Shown: positions 47,255-61,290 of the stretch, in pieces
Numbering within the stretch: the first letter of the stretch is position 1
Layout: the number at the start of each line of letters is the position of its first letter
Origin: Paramecium pentaurelia
Taxonomy: Eukaryota > Ciliophora > Oligohymenophorea > Peniculida > Parameciidae
Length of the DNA stretch: 64,000 nucleotides
Assembly: GCA_905183005.1 (NCBI GenBank)
Contig: CAJJDO010000158.1
Location: 183,458-247,457 of the forward strand
Direction: 5' to 3'
Notes under the pieces: generated by a model
Told to the model about the DNA's origin: nothing
The model's input: only the letters and a program-made list of their open reading frames with translations
Databases searched by the model: none
Position numbers and translations under genes: made by a program

Positions 47255-49752
47255 ATGATTTCTCTTGAGAATTGTTATGAGCATCCAAATTCTTAGATTG
47301 GAGGTATTTATAAAGTCAAGCACAATAAAAATATATAGAGAAAAGTATGTCTGGAATGCATTTTAAAATATAAAATACCATCAGAATAAATTTTAAATAA
47401 AGAAGAGTTTGTCAATTTTATGCTTTAGAAGGCCAATTAATTAAACATAAAAAATATTTTGGAAGAAAATTAATTGAAATCATTTTTTAAAACAATCTTT
47501 CAAAAATTTGATTTTCTTTATAAGGATATTACTTTAATATTCTCAAATATTAGGGATATAATCAAAAGGATTTCAGAAGAAGATACAGCAGAAGATGAAA
47601 AATTCTTAAGACTTATCAATTAAAATTTAAATCCTTTTGAATGCTCTTAAACAGATTTAGATTTTCTTGTCAATTTTCTTGAAGGCAATCTTTTTGAAGA
47701 ATGGATTGACAAAAAAAAATTCGTTTCCTCTAAAATTTAGAAGACAGGAGTACTTTTTGAAAAGCTTTTGTAAAATGCATATAAAATAGATCATATAGTT
47801 GAATAGATTCATGTTTATTTGTAAGCCTTTTTTTGTAATTTTAAGCAATCAGGTGAAATAAGAAGACAGTATCATTTAATTGGAAGGAGTTGAGAAGGTC
47901 AATAATTAATTAATTAAAACATCCTTTGAACTGATAACATAAAAAAATGGAAATAAAGTCTATTAAAAAGATGGATAAATTCTTAGAATGTATATTTTAT
48001 GTTAAAATACTTTAGATAAAAGAACATCTTAGGATAGAAAAGTGAATAATAATTATATAACCTGGAATAAATAAAACATTTAGAATTCTAAGGATAATAT
48101 GGTGTTAATGGGTATAAAATTAACTAATGGAACTATTTTTGGAAAGGATAATAAATTGGAGGTGGTATGTATAATTCAAATGGAGAAAAATAAGGAAATT
48201 GGATTGAATTATGTGATAATTACTGGGAGTATTTATTAATATCATAGTTTTTAGTTAAAAGAATATAATTGAAAAAGGTTATTATGAATAAAATAAAAAA
48301 ATTGGGATTTGGAATATAATTTGGGATAATTAAGAAATGTAATATTATTATTAAATCAAAATTTAGAGGAGGAGGTTAGTATGAGAATGGAATAAAAACT
48401 GGAAAATGGATTGTTTTAAGTGATGAATTTAAGGAATCCTTTTAGGTAACTTATAGAGGGCAATATAAAAATGGTTATAAAGTTGGTAGTTGGAACATTA
48501 ATTATGAGGGAGAAGATATGTAAACATTTTTATGTAATGAACAATTTTAGAGGAGGTGGATCATACGATGAAGAAAACGGGGTTAAGATAGGAAAATGGA
48601 TTGAACTAATAGAGGGTTTTTAAAATTATTAAAATTTAACCTACAATGGTGAATATAAAAATGGTAATAAAATTGGATAATGGGATATTAATTATGAAGG
48701 AGAAAATATGTAAGCAATTTGTTCTTAAGCAAAATATTAGAGGTGGTGGATTATATGATGAAGAAGGTGGTATTAAGATTGGAAAATGGATTGATATAGG
48801 AGAGAGGTTTGAAAAGGAATCACAAATAACTTACATTAGTGAATATAAAAATGGCAAAAAAATAGGTAGATAGCACATTTGGTATAAAAAGAATTATGGA
48901 GATTTAAAAAATGAATAAATGTAATGATATTTTATGAATTGCCCATTTTTAGTGGTGGCGGATTATATGATGATGGAGGTCATGGCATAAAGATTGGATC
49001 TTGGATTGAAATAAGTGATAGATTTAAAGGAGATTCATAAGTAATTTTTAGAGGTGACTATATAAATGGAAAAAAAATTAGTAAATGGGAGATTTTGTTC
49101 AGGGATAAAAGTAAAGATAATTTTGAATTAATGTAAAATAATTACATAAGTGAATAATTTAGTGCTGGTGGACCATATGATGAAGGAAATGATGATATTA
49201 AGATTGGTAAATGGATTGAAATAGACGATAGATTTGCAAGTTATTCTTAAATAATTTAAATTGGAGAATATAAAGATAGAAAAAAAATTGGTAGATGGGA
49301 TATTATGTATAGGTAGGACGAGAAGTCACCATTTCAATAAATGTAATAAAATTAAATTAAATAACTTTTAGTGGTGGTGGAAAATACAATGATGATGGCA
49401 TCAAAATCGAAAATTGGACAGAAATAGGTGATAGATTTTGGAGGGATTTATAAATAATTTTTAGAGGTGAATATAAGAAAGGAAAAAAAACTGGTAAATG
49501 GGAGATTTTGTATAAGGGGAAGGGAAGAGAGAATTTTGAATAAATGTAAAATAATTATGTAAGTGAAAATTTAGAGCTGGGGGATCATATGATGAAGTAA
49601 ATTATGGAATCAAAATTGGAAAATGGAAAGAATTAGATGATGGATTTAATTATAGCAAATAAGTGATCTATGATGGAGAATATAAAAATGGTAAAAAAGA
49701 TAGTAAATGGACTGAAATAGATATAAAGAAAAATAAAAGTGCTATTAAATGA
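47255..49752 (+). CDS. Cys/His motif plus tandem MORN-like module protein (copy 2)
   Basis: ATG at 47255, TGA at 49750-49752. The N-terminus (MISLENCYEHPNSQIGGIYK ... KVCLECI) has C-x2-H and C-x2-C pairs resembling half of a B-box. About 180 helical residues follow, with a run FVNFLEGNLFEEWIDKKKF. Then come about eight modules of the same kind as at 30110-32221: GGGMYNSNGEKQGNWIELCD, GGGSYDEENGVKIGKWIELI, GGGLYDEEGGIKIGKWIDIG, GGGLYDDGGHGIKIGSWIEI, GGPYDEGNDDIKIGKWIEID, each with a half B such as YNGEYKNGNKIGQWDINYEG. The intron just before GGG recurs (AT|gta...tag|) in each. The last unit ends NGKKDSKWTEIDIKKNKSAIK. It is the full-length relative of copy 1, which lacks the Cys/His N-terminus. 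Confidence 0.72.
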
Positions 49753-52164
49753 ATAATTATATTTAAATAATTAATATTTATAATGATGATATAGTGGGAA
49801 TTAATTTAACCCTATATCTTATTTTTAATGAAAAATCTTTGCTAAGAGTATTGGTGATTTTTAAATCTACAAATTCTATTAATTATATTACTTCTATTAT
49901 TTAATAATTTAGAGAATTATAAATAATAATATGAAATCCTTATAATTTAACATTATTGATCTTAATTAATTAATAGTATCTTCACAATCATTTTCTATTA
50001 ATGCAAAGATTCTGATTTTTAGATGAACAACTGAATTTATAAAAGAAGTTAAAAATTCTATATTGTAGAAAGTGATTATTGATTAATTTGACCAAACAAC
50101 TGATTCTATTAAATCATTTTATTTTGGAAAATCAATGGTTGTCCTCTATTTACTCTGAATTAATAGATCAGCAATAAAAAATCATAATTTCATTGATGTT
50201 ACAACAAAATACACTTTCTTAAGATGTTGAAAATAATTAGCAAACAAAAAGGAAAGCTTAAGAAGAGTATGAATTTTTAGTGGATAAACATCAAAACCTT
50301 TATAATTTTTAATTATTTATTCATATAATAGTTAGAGAATCAATATTTGAAATTCATTAATAATGTTTAATAGATGCTTTATGTTTAATTTAGTAATTAA
50401 AGAAACAAATATAACGATGGTTTTGTTAAAATTACATATTTTTTCTTAAACAATAATCATAAAATTAAAACTATTGAATTTATTAAATTTTGAGAAGAAA
50501 TCAAAATAGAACATGGAATGCAATTCTCAATTGTAGAATTCCTTTTCATATAAACTACTAATCAGATGAAAATTCAATAAATTCTCTGTATTTTAGTGTT
50601 AAACTTTCATAAATAATTCATCAATGTAAATGTATTCTTTAATTTTTCATTTTTAAACTCAAACTTGAATACTAGACATAATGCTTTTGTGAGAACAATT
50701 AATTGATGGGAGCAATTAATAATAATTTGTATCATTCTTATTTTTATATGACTGTGAGATACAATTTTTTTATAATATAATTAAGAAAATCTTAAACTTA
50801 AATAATACCAATAAAATAATTTTTTATTTTAGAATTAAATATACTTGCTTATTTATGAACCAAATATAAGATATTATCATTTGTGGAAGTAATGTTCATT
50901 GCATAAATTCTGTAAATAAAATGTTACTAATTAGTATAACTTTAACTCATAAATAACTTGCATTCATTGCATATGAAGTATCTATGAATCAATAAGTTAA
51001 ATTTATATCATGTTCTCGAGATAATTTTATCCTGTACAATCAATCTCATTAATTATTTAAGAAGATATATTTGATATTAAATTATATTAATGTTTGTGTG
51101 TTATTAATATTAGAGAGTTTTATAATTTATCAAAAAAATGGAAATAAGAAAATGAATAAACACTTTAGTTACTCATTTTATATTGATATATTATTGTTAT
51201 TTGATATTATTGTGCTTGTTAATTAGCTCCTTTAAATTTATTAATTTAACCAGCTTGATATGCTATTGAACAAAATCAATAAAGTTTATGTAATTTATTC
51301 TCCAAAGAAAATGATTGCTATATATTATGGAAATTCTAAAGTATATTAAAATAAGTAGAATTAGGTTTATATTCGAAAAATAAAAATGAATAATAATTTT
51401 AGGTCCATATTATTTAGTACTTGTGAGAAACATCTCTTGACTTTGAATTGAATTAAATACCACTTTTGTTAATTCTTAATATTTTTTACATTTAATTATT
51501 CAAATTTATTTTATATGCGAAAATAATAATAATTAAATAAATTGTGAAATAACTTAAGTAATCAGAATAGAAGGCACCTATATATTACAATTTCATTATT
51601 AAAATGTAGTTTTCAATCACCTAAAATAGAATGGATATTGAATGAAATTATGACTTCAGATTTTTCATATTTTAAATAATAACAAAATACAATCGAATAT
51701 TAAATCTGAAAAGGAAAATTAAATGTTAAATCTATGTTACAGTTTGTTATTAAATAACAAAAATATATCCAAAATAATAATGATAATATCAAATAAAAAT
51801 TGTAAAATTTCTAATACAATAATTGATATCTAATTTTGTAATATCATAAATAAATTTAATTAATAATTATCATTCATATAGATTCTATTAAAATATTAAA
51901 AGTTTAGTCCTTTTCTTTTAATTATTTAGATACATTAAGGTGACCAATATTAAATGTTAAAATTTCTAAAATTCTTATACTTATCGATTCTAAATGTAAT
52001 ATTGATCCCCATGGTAATGAACTAAACATAGAAAAGCCTAAATTTTTAGTGTTCTAACATAATCCAAATTTGGCAGGATGTTCAATATAATATAAACATT
52101 TAGCTTTATAATAAAATATCGAAATACTTGTATAATGAATTGATGAGTATTTAAGATTTTACAC

Positions 52165-52420
52165 TCAGAGCTTTTAAACAATCTCCCAAGAAGCATTTTC
52201 TAGTTTTGAAAACTCTTTACAAAATTTTATTTGTGGATCGATGGCTAATGCTTTCTCATGCTCCACTAGAGTTTGGCTTAAATAAAAATATAAATTACTC
52301 TATTTTTGTGACCAGATATGGATCTCTGGCCTTTAAATAATAAATAAATTAAATAATCAAATCTTTTTTAACTTTATTAAATATGAATTCCTTATTAATT
52401 ATTCTTTAAATTATGAACAT
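52165..52420 (-). pseudogene. 3' remnant of a TPR-protein gene
   Basis: From ATG 52418-52420 (MFIIQRIINKEFIF) through one likely 22-nt intron (GTAATTTATATTTTTATTTAAG, near 52270-52291) to TGA 52165-52167. The end is LKARDPYLVTKIDQTLVEHE then KALAIDPQIKFCKEFSKLEN, with ALAIDP being the end of a TPR unit and its successor helix. A normal TPR protein would have several upstream repeats; none is visible, so this is a truncated copy. Confidence 0.5.
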
Positions 52421-53014
52421 AATAATATTTTTTTATTTATTCTACAACTAGCAGATTTCTTAACAAAACCTTGAAAGCGATTATTATTAAAATTCTAAAA
52501 TGCAATTTCCTATTAATATTTTATAGAATAAAATTCTGAAATTGCGTTTAAAAGTTAAATAACAAATATAACATTTATAGAAAAAATTTCTACTTAATTG
52601 AGTAAAAAAAAAGATAACCTATGATAATACTCTTTTGTTTTAATAATGATTAATGGAGTTGATTAAACGATGAGAGATATTGAAATTAATCATAATATTA
52701 TTTATTAATAAATAGATCATTGCTATAATTTTTTTATCTAATTACTTTATTTAATTGAATTTATTTAACATTTTTATATGGATTCTATAGAAGTTATAGT
52801 TAGATTAAATGAAGCCTCATGATCTTATATAACTAAAAATTTAGGTTGATTGGTAAAAATGTTTGATCAACTTCTAAGCTGAATAGATGGTACTTCTAAT
52901 ATTATTAGATTTATTTTTTGAATGATTACAATTAATAATTACCATTCTATATAATGATTAATTAGGTAGTTATTCTGAAACCTTCTTAAATAATTGAGCA
53001 GGATCTATTTTGTA

Positions 53015-53458
53015 ATGTTGAAAAAAGAAGAAATTAAACTAAATTTCTAGTAGCTTTATTCCTTTTACATCAACCATGGTTTTATTATCACAATTTATAA
53101 TCATGATATATTTTTTAAATATGGATCCTTTATACCTATTATGATCATTGATAATGGTAAATAAGATGAAAAAATAATATCATCATTAAGTACTAATATT
53201 TTATCAGTTTGTACATCAGTTAAAATCAATAATACAATATAGATATAACTTCTTTTGATTTATGGTTGTTATGCTATTTATTCGTTTAGTACTGGATAAA
53301 AATAAGAATTAGATATTAAGCATTCCATAATTCCATCTAATCGATAGATTATAAATGATTAGAATATCCTACTCTAGATTATCTGGTTTAATATTTCAAG
53401 GGAAAAAATTTAATATTTGATTAGTATTGTATTTTAGGCTGAAATAAAAATCCATTGA
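53015..53458 (+). CDS. Hypothetical protein or remnant, 147 residues
   Basis: ATG at 53015 (MLKKEEIKLNFQQLYSFY), TGA at 53456-53458. Strand-rich hydrophobic blocks (NHGFIITIYNHDIFFKYGSF, IQLLLIYGCYAIYSFSTGQK) resemble propeller blades but lack WD signatures. It sits alone in a gene-poor region and could be a fragment. Confidence 0.35.
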
Positions 53459-54229
53459 GGGTAACGATTTTTTGACTACCAAAATATTTCAACAACATAA
53501 ATAATTGTCTCCAAATATTGCTAGGAAAATATTTTAGTGAATAAGGAGTTTAGGTTCTTTATTTGATATTGTAAAATTAATAGCAATAATTCATAAAATT
53601 GCTAACTTCCAACTTAATAATCAAAAATAATAATGAGATTTTAATACCTTTTTAATATACCCAGACGCTGCAATAATAACTTTGTAAAAGATATTAAATT
53701 ATGTTATTTTTATATAATGTTGAACTTTCATTTTTTATCTGCTACTTAAATTCGAAAAAATAATTTATTTCTATAAATTTTATGAAATAATGATTCAAGT
53801 TTTCTAAATTACTTCTGTTTAATCTATTTTAATCCCTTATTATATTATTTCTTTGGATTCCATCGTCTCCATAAATAGAATAAAATAGTATTAGTTAAAA
53901 TAATTCTATACAAGAAAAATGCTATTGATTTACTGAATGTAAAATATTTGTGTTTAATAAACGATAAAATATAATTATGATGAATATTATTATAATTCAT
54001 CTTTAAAGGAATATAAATAATGAGATTTGGCATTTATTTTTAAATGTATTTTTTCAAGTTTATTTTTTTATTACTCACAAAAACATGTTTAGTATTTTAG
54101 TTTTTCAGCTAGAATGATAGAAAAAAACTGAAAAAATTAGAATTAATAATTTAAAGATAATGTTTAAAATTAGATTTGATTGCTTCAATTCATACTAATT
54201 ATAAAAAATGTTTAAAAATAGAATTAAAC

Positions 54230-57200
54230 TCATTAGGGACTATTTTTTTATCGTTTCCTAGATTTCTTTTATCTAATCTATATAAGTATGAAAATAAAGA
54301 AAATGAATAAAATACTCTTTTTAAACTACTAATTTGTTTTAATTATATGTAATTACAATTAAATTAATTGATTTGATATCTCATTTTATGCAAATAATTC
54401 AAAATTTTATTCATTTTCATCCCAATTTTATAAAACTAATTCATATCCAATTTATCCTAAATATATCAAAGAATTATTGTAAAAAATGAAATGAGTAGTA
54501 TTTAGTCTGATTATTTCCATAAAAAAGATAGATTTATGAAAATAATCATAAAATTTCCTATTTTCTCTAAGATCATAAAATTGATACATATTGTCAGTAG
54601 TTTATTGTAAAACTAAAATATTATCATCAATATATTCAATTATGAAATCTTGATGTTAAGAGGATTTGATAGTAATTACATTTCTAATTTATTTCTAAAA
54701 CTCAAATTAAATGTAATTCTTTTTTTGATCTAAATAAAGTTACAAAAATTATGAAAAATGTTAATACATAATGAAAAGCTTAATATTAATTAATTCTCCA
54801 GAATATTTACATGAGACTAATCTTATAGTATATTGCTAATTATAATAATTTCCATTTTTCTTCAATTCTATTTAAAGTGCATTAGTAATTGTTAATGAAT
54901 ATATTAAGAGCTTTTAATGTAAATTGATTGAGTAAATAGTTAATTCTAAATCATTAGAATTTCTCATATTTTTCTATAAAATTAAGTATTAATCATTTGA
55001 TTATTCAATATATAAGATATCTACGATAATATCAGGTAACATTTATAAATCAAATTTTATTCCCTCAATAAAAATAAAAGCTTGATTATCATTACTTTTG
55101 AGTTTTATTAAATTACCTGTTTTTATTGTGTCTGCAACATTAATTTAACTTATTTTGAAATTCTCATTAAGATTTGTGATTAAATTGCAATTATTATCTT
55201 ATTCTACAGAACATTCAATTAATTAAATTTGTAGATTATCTTTAAATTACTAAATACAAAGATAATATTAGTATTTTATCCAAGTTACATAAAAAAAAGG
55301 ATTATATTTATTTGTTTTTATGACTTCAATATTTTGATTTTCCAAAACAATTACCGAAAATATTAATTATTTAAGCTCTGTTTCATAGTTATATTTTTAA
55401 ATACAGAAATTTGAGTTTATTTAATTACAATATTAAAGTTCTTTCTGTAATTAAAAAGGTCCATTCAAAATAATGTTTGAATTCTTTAAAAGTGTCAAAT
55501 TAGTAATTGGACCATAAAAAATATCAGATATGTTTAATTTTTGATTTAAATTCTTTTGAATTGGAATTATAGATGAATTCTTTAGAGAATATAACTAGAA
55601 GCATTGATTATAAATTTAAATCTTTAATTCAATACCACTCTCCTCATTTAAACTTATAGAAAAGTCTGATGTTAATGTTTTTTAATAAGGCCATTCAGTC
55701 TCTAATTGAACCTCAATTTGATTCAAAAATTATTATCTCCATACTTTATTAAAGGAAAACAATAAATTATTTGGATAAAGTTTAAAAAAGTAATCATCTG
55801 TAGCGATAATTTCAATTAACTATAAAGTTGAAAGAGTGTATTAAAAAATAGCTATATTTAGCTAATTATTTTATTCAATTAAAATAGCTAAGTTTTAGTA
55901 GTATATTGAGTACTTAAAAGGATAAGAAAATTAATAGTCCTAAAAGGTGTAATTATCCATTTAATGTAGTTCAAACTCGTTAAAAAAAGTAAGAATCAAT
56001 GATTTAGTTTAATTTTGTATTGCAATTATAGAGTAGTAGTCATATGAATATACAAAAGCTTCCATGGAAATAATTACTGATTCTGTAAATTGATAACATC
56101 TGAATATTTCTTTATTTTAAAAAGCTAAGATCTTTAAATATTAAATAAATTTTGAGTTTCCAAACTCAAAATAAAATAGAATAGGTTCAGGCTAATAAAG
56201 ATTTTTTGAGAGATAATTTTTCCATAAATTGTTTTAAGAATTCATAATGATAATAAGAGGCAAATAAGAATTATTAGTTTAAAGAAATATACTTTAAGTA
56301 ATTTCCTTAACGCTTGTAATCACTTCATCAAACTTTAGATTGAATAATTAAAGTTGTTATGGTGAAATTTTGACTCCTCTTATAATTTGATTGTTATTTT
56401 TGTTAAAAAAATAATAACCTCCCTTAGATTCAAGTACATTATATTAATCTTTGTTTACTGAAACTGATAATTTATTTTCTTTACAATCATAAATATAAAA
56501 AAATGATTCATTCTGAAAACATATGTAATTTTATTTTATATCTCTTAACTCAAATTTACTTTATGCATGAAATTTATATAGCCTTTATAAGCAATTGTTT
56601 TAAAAGTCATAGTATTTCCTGATACTTATCTTTATATTACCCTCGCTACTATATAAATTATATTTATCATTTTTTAAATAATTAGAATTCTTTGAATTCC
56701 ATAACATGTATGACTTATTTTAACAATTATTATGGAATGTTATTAATTCAATAAATTTTGATATTTCTTTTTAAGTATTATTTTCATTTGATATTCTAAA
56801 ACATTTAATTGTAGCATTTCTTCTAAATAAATTGATTTTCTCAATTACATATAAATACTTTAATTTAGGTTTTATATAAGCACTTAATGGATAATATTGA
56901 TAAAATTATATAACCTTTTTTGTTTAGTCAAATTAACAGAATAAATTACTAAAGTCAAAAAAATGTAATGAAGTGTTCCAAATTTCATATGTCTAATTAA
57001 TGCGAGCATTTATTTATACATTTAATTCAAATTAGTTTTATAAGAAAAGAAGATTGGAATGAAAGTGAATATTATTATTTGAGTATTGTTAATTTAATAT
57101 TATCTCTAATGTTTATTAAGGATTAGTTGTTAATGAATTGCTTATATCTAATTTATTGACTAAAATGATAATGTTACATCTGGGTTAAATTACTATTTTT

Positions 57201-58042
57201 TGAATTCGATTTGTGTGTTACAATAATAAATAAGATGGAGTGCTGTTCTCAAAATATGCCTAATAAATTTATAAATAAAAATCATTTTCTATCAAAATGA
57301 GACCAAAAGTTAAATCATTAGGTTCACAAAATTATACATCATCAATAAAAGAGAAGTTTGATAATTAAATGTCTTAATATTTCATTTAATCATCAAATAT
57401 AGTTTTAACTTGATTATTTTTAATTAACATTATCTTAAATTTAGAACATTGATAAAATATAATGAAATATAAATTTTCCTTCTATTTCAATAATTTTTTT
57501 TTACATCCATCTTATATTTGATCTGTAAAATCATGCTCCATAATTAAAGTTACATTCTCTTGTAAATACAAGGAATATTATTTGAAAGTAAATTTACCAA
57601 TACAAAATAAACTCAAACTTCCATCTTCATTTGTAAATATTTCATCACAATGTTCATTAGCTAATATTTTTGTATCTATTCTAATCAGCTCATTAAAATT
57701 TGTTTATTCCTCATAAAAAATTAAGTCAAAGTTTATACAAGTGATATAATATTCAATATTAAGAAATAAAAAGCACATCATCTTGTCTTGTATTTTATTT
57801 TCATTTAAAGAATTAATGATTCTTATTAAAATTGGCTCATCTTTATAAGGAATTTAGATTGATTTTTTAATAATTTGAGTATTGATATGCTAGAGTTCTT
57901 AATAATCTTCTTGATCTCCTTCTAAAATAGAACACTTTTATATGTATGAGTAACAGGTTACTAACGATGGTTTTATTAGTTCATCGCACTTTGAATTTAA
58001 AAAATTAACAAGGTACCCTAACAATATATATACAATTTTCAT
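54230..58042 (-). CDS. Large type I membrane protein, 1,270 residues, single exon, function unknown
   Basis: ATG at 58040-58042, TGA at 54230-54232; 1,271 codons without TGA. MKIVYILLGYLVNFLNSKCD is a good signal peptide. The lumenal or extracellular part is Asn-rich with many NxS/T sites and strand-rich repeats such as ENLYFIIFYQCSKFKIMLIK, QNYICFQNESFFYIYDCKEN and SIIAIQNQTKSLILTFFNEF, suggesting stacked beta-propeller or beta-sandwich blades. Close to the C-terminus QQFKKSILFIFFIFILIQIR is a membrane segment followed by a short basic tail (QKKSRKRQKNSPQ), a stop-transfer signature. No catalytic motif is seen. It could be a surface or sorting receptor; this is an inference from topology only. 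Confidence 0.75.
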
Positions 58043-59612
58043 ATTATAAATACTAATAAAAATGATTTAAGTTTAGTTCAAAAATACTAAATAATGTCTT
58101 ATAATAGGACTAATAACTTTCATAAAAAAAGGATTGATTATTTGAATCAATCTCTAACCAATAAATATTATAAACAATTAATTAATTTTTATGTTATTCT
58201 ATCTTATAGAAATCAGTTGTTGCAATAGAAATTTATGAAAAAATAGGTGATGTAAAAAATTTTGATTTTTAACTACATTTGACTAATTAGAAGAGGAGGT
58301 ATTTATAAATATGTATATATATATATAGGAGTTTCGATTATTTTAGTACGTGCATCTGTTTAAAAAGGGGAAAGTTTGTATTAATTAATTAAAAGAAATT
58401 GAGAATTTGGCTATTTTGATGAGAAGGATAGAGAAATTCAACACCATTTAGATTTTAGCATAATTTCCTAAAACTTATTGGTTATAATATCTATAAATAG
58501 ATTTCCTATTATATTTTCATTTTTAACATTATGATTTCTTAATAAAAATACATTCAAATTTGCATATTTATATAATATGCTTCGAGATTTTTTGATTTTT
58601 GTTTTGCTATATAGAAGCTTGTATGGATATGAAAAACTACTCTAAAGTAAAAAATAGTTATTTTAAATAAAACATTAGATGATCAGATTGTTAAAAGCCA
58701 AAGTTGGGTTTCAAAATTTAAATTATTTAGTTATAATTATTTATATTGTTCTTTATGTATAATAATGAATAAAATGATTTAAATCACCTTTGATGACATA
58801 CCAACTTTTGTATAATATTGATAAACAGTAATTCAAATAATGATGTAAGAAAATCTGTAAAAGGTCTTAGAACTTTTTAAAAACCCATAATAAAAAATAT
58901 ATTTATCAAATATAAACATAATTAAGAATTAAATGTAGAATTTATACCTTTAATTCTACATACACAATATCTCTAAATAAATTTTAATCTTAAGTATTTT
59001 ATTAAATCTTAAGATTTGTTGATCTTAAATCTTACTTAAGTTTTAGATTGATGAATAAAAGATATAATTAAATACAATCAGAAAGTTTAGGATAATTTAG
59101 ATTCCCAAGTTTATTATGAGAAGCTAATCAAAATTATAAGAATTTACTCATGAATTACTTCAAGATTTTGCTTAAAAGAAAATAAAATTATGCATAAGTC
59201 TAACTATATTGACCTATTGTATAAAATTGAAATAAAAATTTGGCTCATCCTCCAATAAATATTGAGAAGGCGAAAAAAAATTTTAATCTTCTAGCATTGG
59301 GCTTTCCTAATTGAAAATTTGAGTTAGATAACCAGTTTAAATCAACTAGATTGAGTAGATTACTGATAAGAATTAAAACTATTTAAAAATAAACACTCAA
59401 TGTTAAAGATTATCAAATGCTAGTCTCACTTTTTATTAAATTAAAGATTGATATGAAATTTCATATTTTTCATTTTGAATCTCAAATATACTATATATTT
59501 TTCATTAATCTATAATCTACCATACCATTGTAACTAGAAATTATTTAACAGTTTTACAGAAGATACTTAACATCATCATCAAAATGGACAGAAAGTTCAC
59601 TTGCTTCTATGA

Positions 59613-60020
59613 TATTTAATCAAAAATTTTCATGTTAAACATAAGGAATGCCTTAGTGCTTATTAAAGGTCTGCTCTAAAGTGTTATCTTACAATAACTA
59701 AAATATAAAAAAATCAAGAATTCCTCATCTTGATAAGTTTCAGCTACGTCAATCCACCCAGGAAAATATTTAAGCCATTAAATGCCCATCTAAAAGGCAG
59801 CCAGTTTGGTTATAAGAGTTTTACTGAGGTTCTCAAGGATCTATTACCATCAAACATAAAGCTTATCTATTCATTTTCCATTAATAATTTATTATTTAAA
59901 TTTTTCATTTCTAAACTTTTTAACGAAGATTTAGTAAAATCGATAATAATAACTTATTTTCAGAACTTTTTTTTCACTATTCTTTTATTGAATATATAAT
60001 TCCTTCGTTCTGACTTTTGA
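59613..60020 (+). pseudogene. Coding remnant A
   Basis: 136 codons open between TGA 59610-59612 and TGA 60018-60020, no suitable ATG. The first half has normal, GC-richer codon use: VKHKECLSAYQRSALKCYLT, then SYVNPPRKIFKPLNAHLKGS and QFGYKSFTEVLKDLLPSNIK. The second half is low-complexity. No family recognised. Confidence 0.4.
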
Positions 60021-60390
60021 AATCCATCAATTACCAAATTTATTAAGAATTATTTCAAGAATAACTGATCCAATAAATAACAAAATCAGCTTAAAAATTA
60101 TTTGAATCAGAAATTAATCCTAAACATATTTTTGCATCTTTAGTACATGGTCCTAAACACAATAATCAATATTTTACTTAATTGATTTAACTCTGAAAAT
60201 GGTGAGAAATTAACATACAAATATCCAAAATGTGTTTCAATTTTATTATCAAATTACATTGTTATTTTAGAACTTACATAATTAAAATAAAATTTTTTAT
60301 TTCTTTCAAGTTGCTTCTTTTTTGAATTACTATGAAATGCTTAAAAATAAATATGATCAATTCTAAGCTTCAAGAGTAATTACTCATTGA

Positions 60391-60570
60391 TTCCTCAGGG
60401 AAGGTTGTAATTCTGGAGAGAAGAATGCAGAAAAGATTTTAGCAAAGACTCTAAAGAGATTACATGTGTAGAACCCAGAGTTTGCGAAAATTAAAAAGAA
60501 GACTAAATCGAATAAAGTTTATCATTAAAACTTAAGTAGAATAGATTTATTTATTATTTTTTAAAAGTGA
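60391..60570 (+). pseudogene. Coding remnant B
   Basis: Open between TGA 60388-60390 and TGA 60568-60570. FLREGCNSGEKNAEKILAKT, then LKRLHVQNPEFAKIKKKTKS is well-formed basic protein sequence with few AT-only codons. Same strand as remnants A and D, so all could stem from one large decayed gene. Confidence 0.4.
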
Positions 60571-61191
60571 TTGGTATTTATCACTAAAAGGAAAAGCAAA
60601 CATAACTTATAAAAGTATTAAATATATTTCCATTTATAAAGAATATTTGTCTTTCATTAGAAAAAGTACATGCACCTCTGTTCAAATTAAATCATAACAA
60701 AAGGATTGTTTTTTAATTCAATTAGTTAGTATTTGGTTTGCTTAAAATTTAAGATAATGGATAGCATCTTTATTAATTTCATTTTTTTATAATTAACCTT
60801 TCCTCTAAAAAGGTAGAACCGATTAATGATAACGTTGAAAAGGACTTATTAAAAAATTTAATTTAATAAAAATTTACAATTTTATTAAATTAAATTTTTT
60901 AATATAAAATCAATAGTCATCCATAAAGCTGGTGCTGCATCAGGTGTTTATTGATTAATTATTGCAATTATTTGATATATTAAGGCTTATTCTTTCTATA
61001 TTTAAGTTTTTATAAAATGAAAAAATAATGATATCAAATTATTTTAATGTAATTATTCTTTAAAATGTTTTTTTCTAAAGCCAAGATAACTAATTAATCC
61101 CTATGTTAAAATTATTTAATAATTGCTTCTGGAGAGATCAAAAACAAAAAGAGAGATCAGATATAAATTTCAATCATTTCATGTAAATGCT

Positions 61192-61290
61192 TAAGATCAT
61201 ACTTCATCCTCCTTCACCCCCTGCTTGAGAACTTTCAGGTCTTTGGGTAATTGCTTTATTTACCTCTAATTTTTCCAACTATTCTCAATA
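61192..61290 (-). pseudogene. Coding remnant C, C-terminus-like
   Basis: On the minus strand EQLEKLEVNKAITQRPESSQ AGGEGG (in two blocks) ends at a TGA. The Gly/Glu end resembles C-termini of ciliate proteins. Upstream there is an in-frame TGA after a few codons. Confidence 0.3.

Larger units (their letters stand above)
49753..54229. other. 4.5-kb gene-poor AT-rich region
   Basis: Only two pieces stand out, a TPR fragment (52165-52420) and a 147-codon ORF (53015-53458). A scrap near 51210-51420 on the plus strand (YAIEQNQQSLCNLFSKENDC) also looks coding but is broken by TGA. The rest shows no long open frame, RNA or repeat. Confidence 0.55.

Noticed and set aside
52777..52825. MDSIEVIVRLNEAS, resembling the first strand of a kinesin motor
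   Set aside because: A TGA follows after 14 codons, RP.N is missing and no P-loop or switch motif is found downstream.
58310..58330. TATATATATATA run as a promoter
   Set aside because: Simple AT repeats are common throughout; no gene starts downstream.
59730..59999. Complete 89-residue gene starting MISFSYVNPPRK
   Set aside because: The chosen ATG is in another reading of a longer open fragment only if TAA is a stop; under the ciliate code the frame extends both ways and lacks a credible start.
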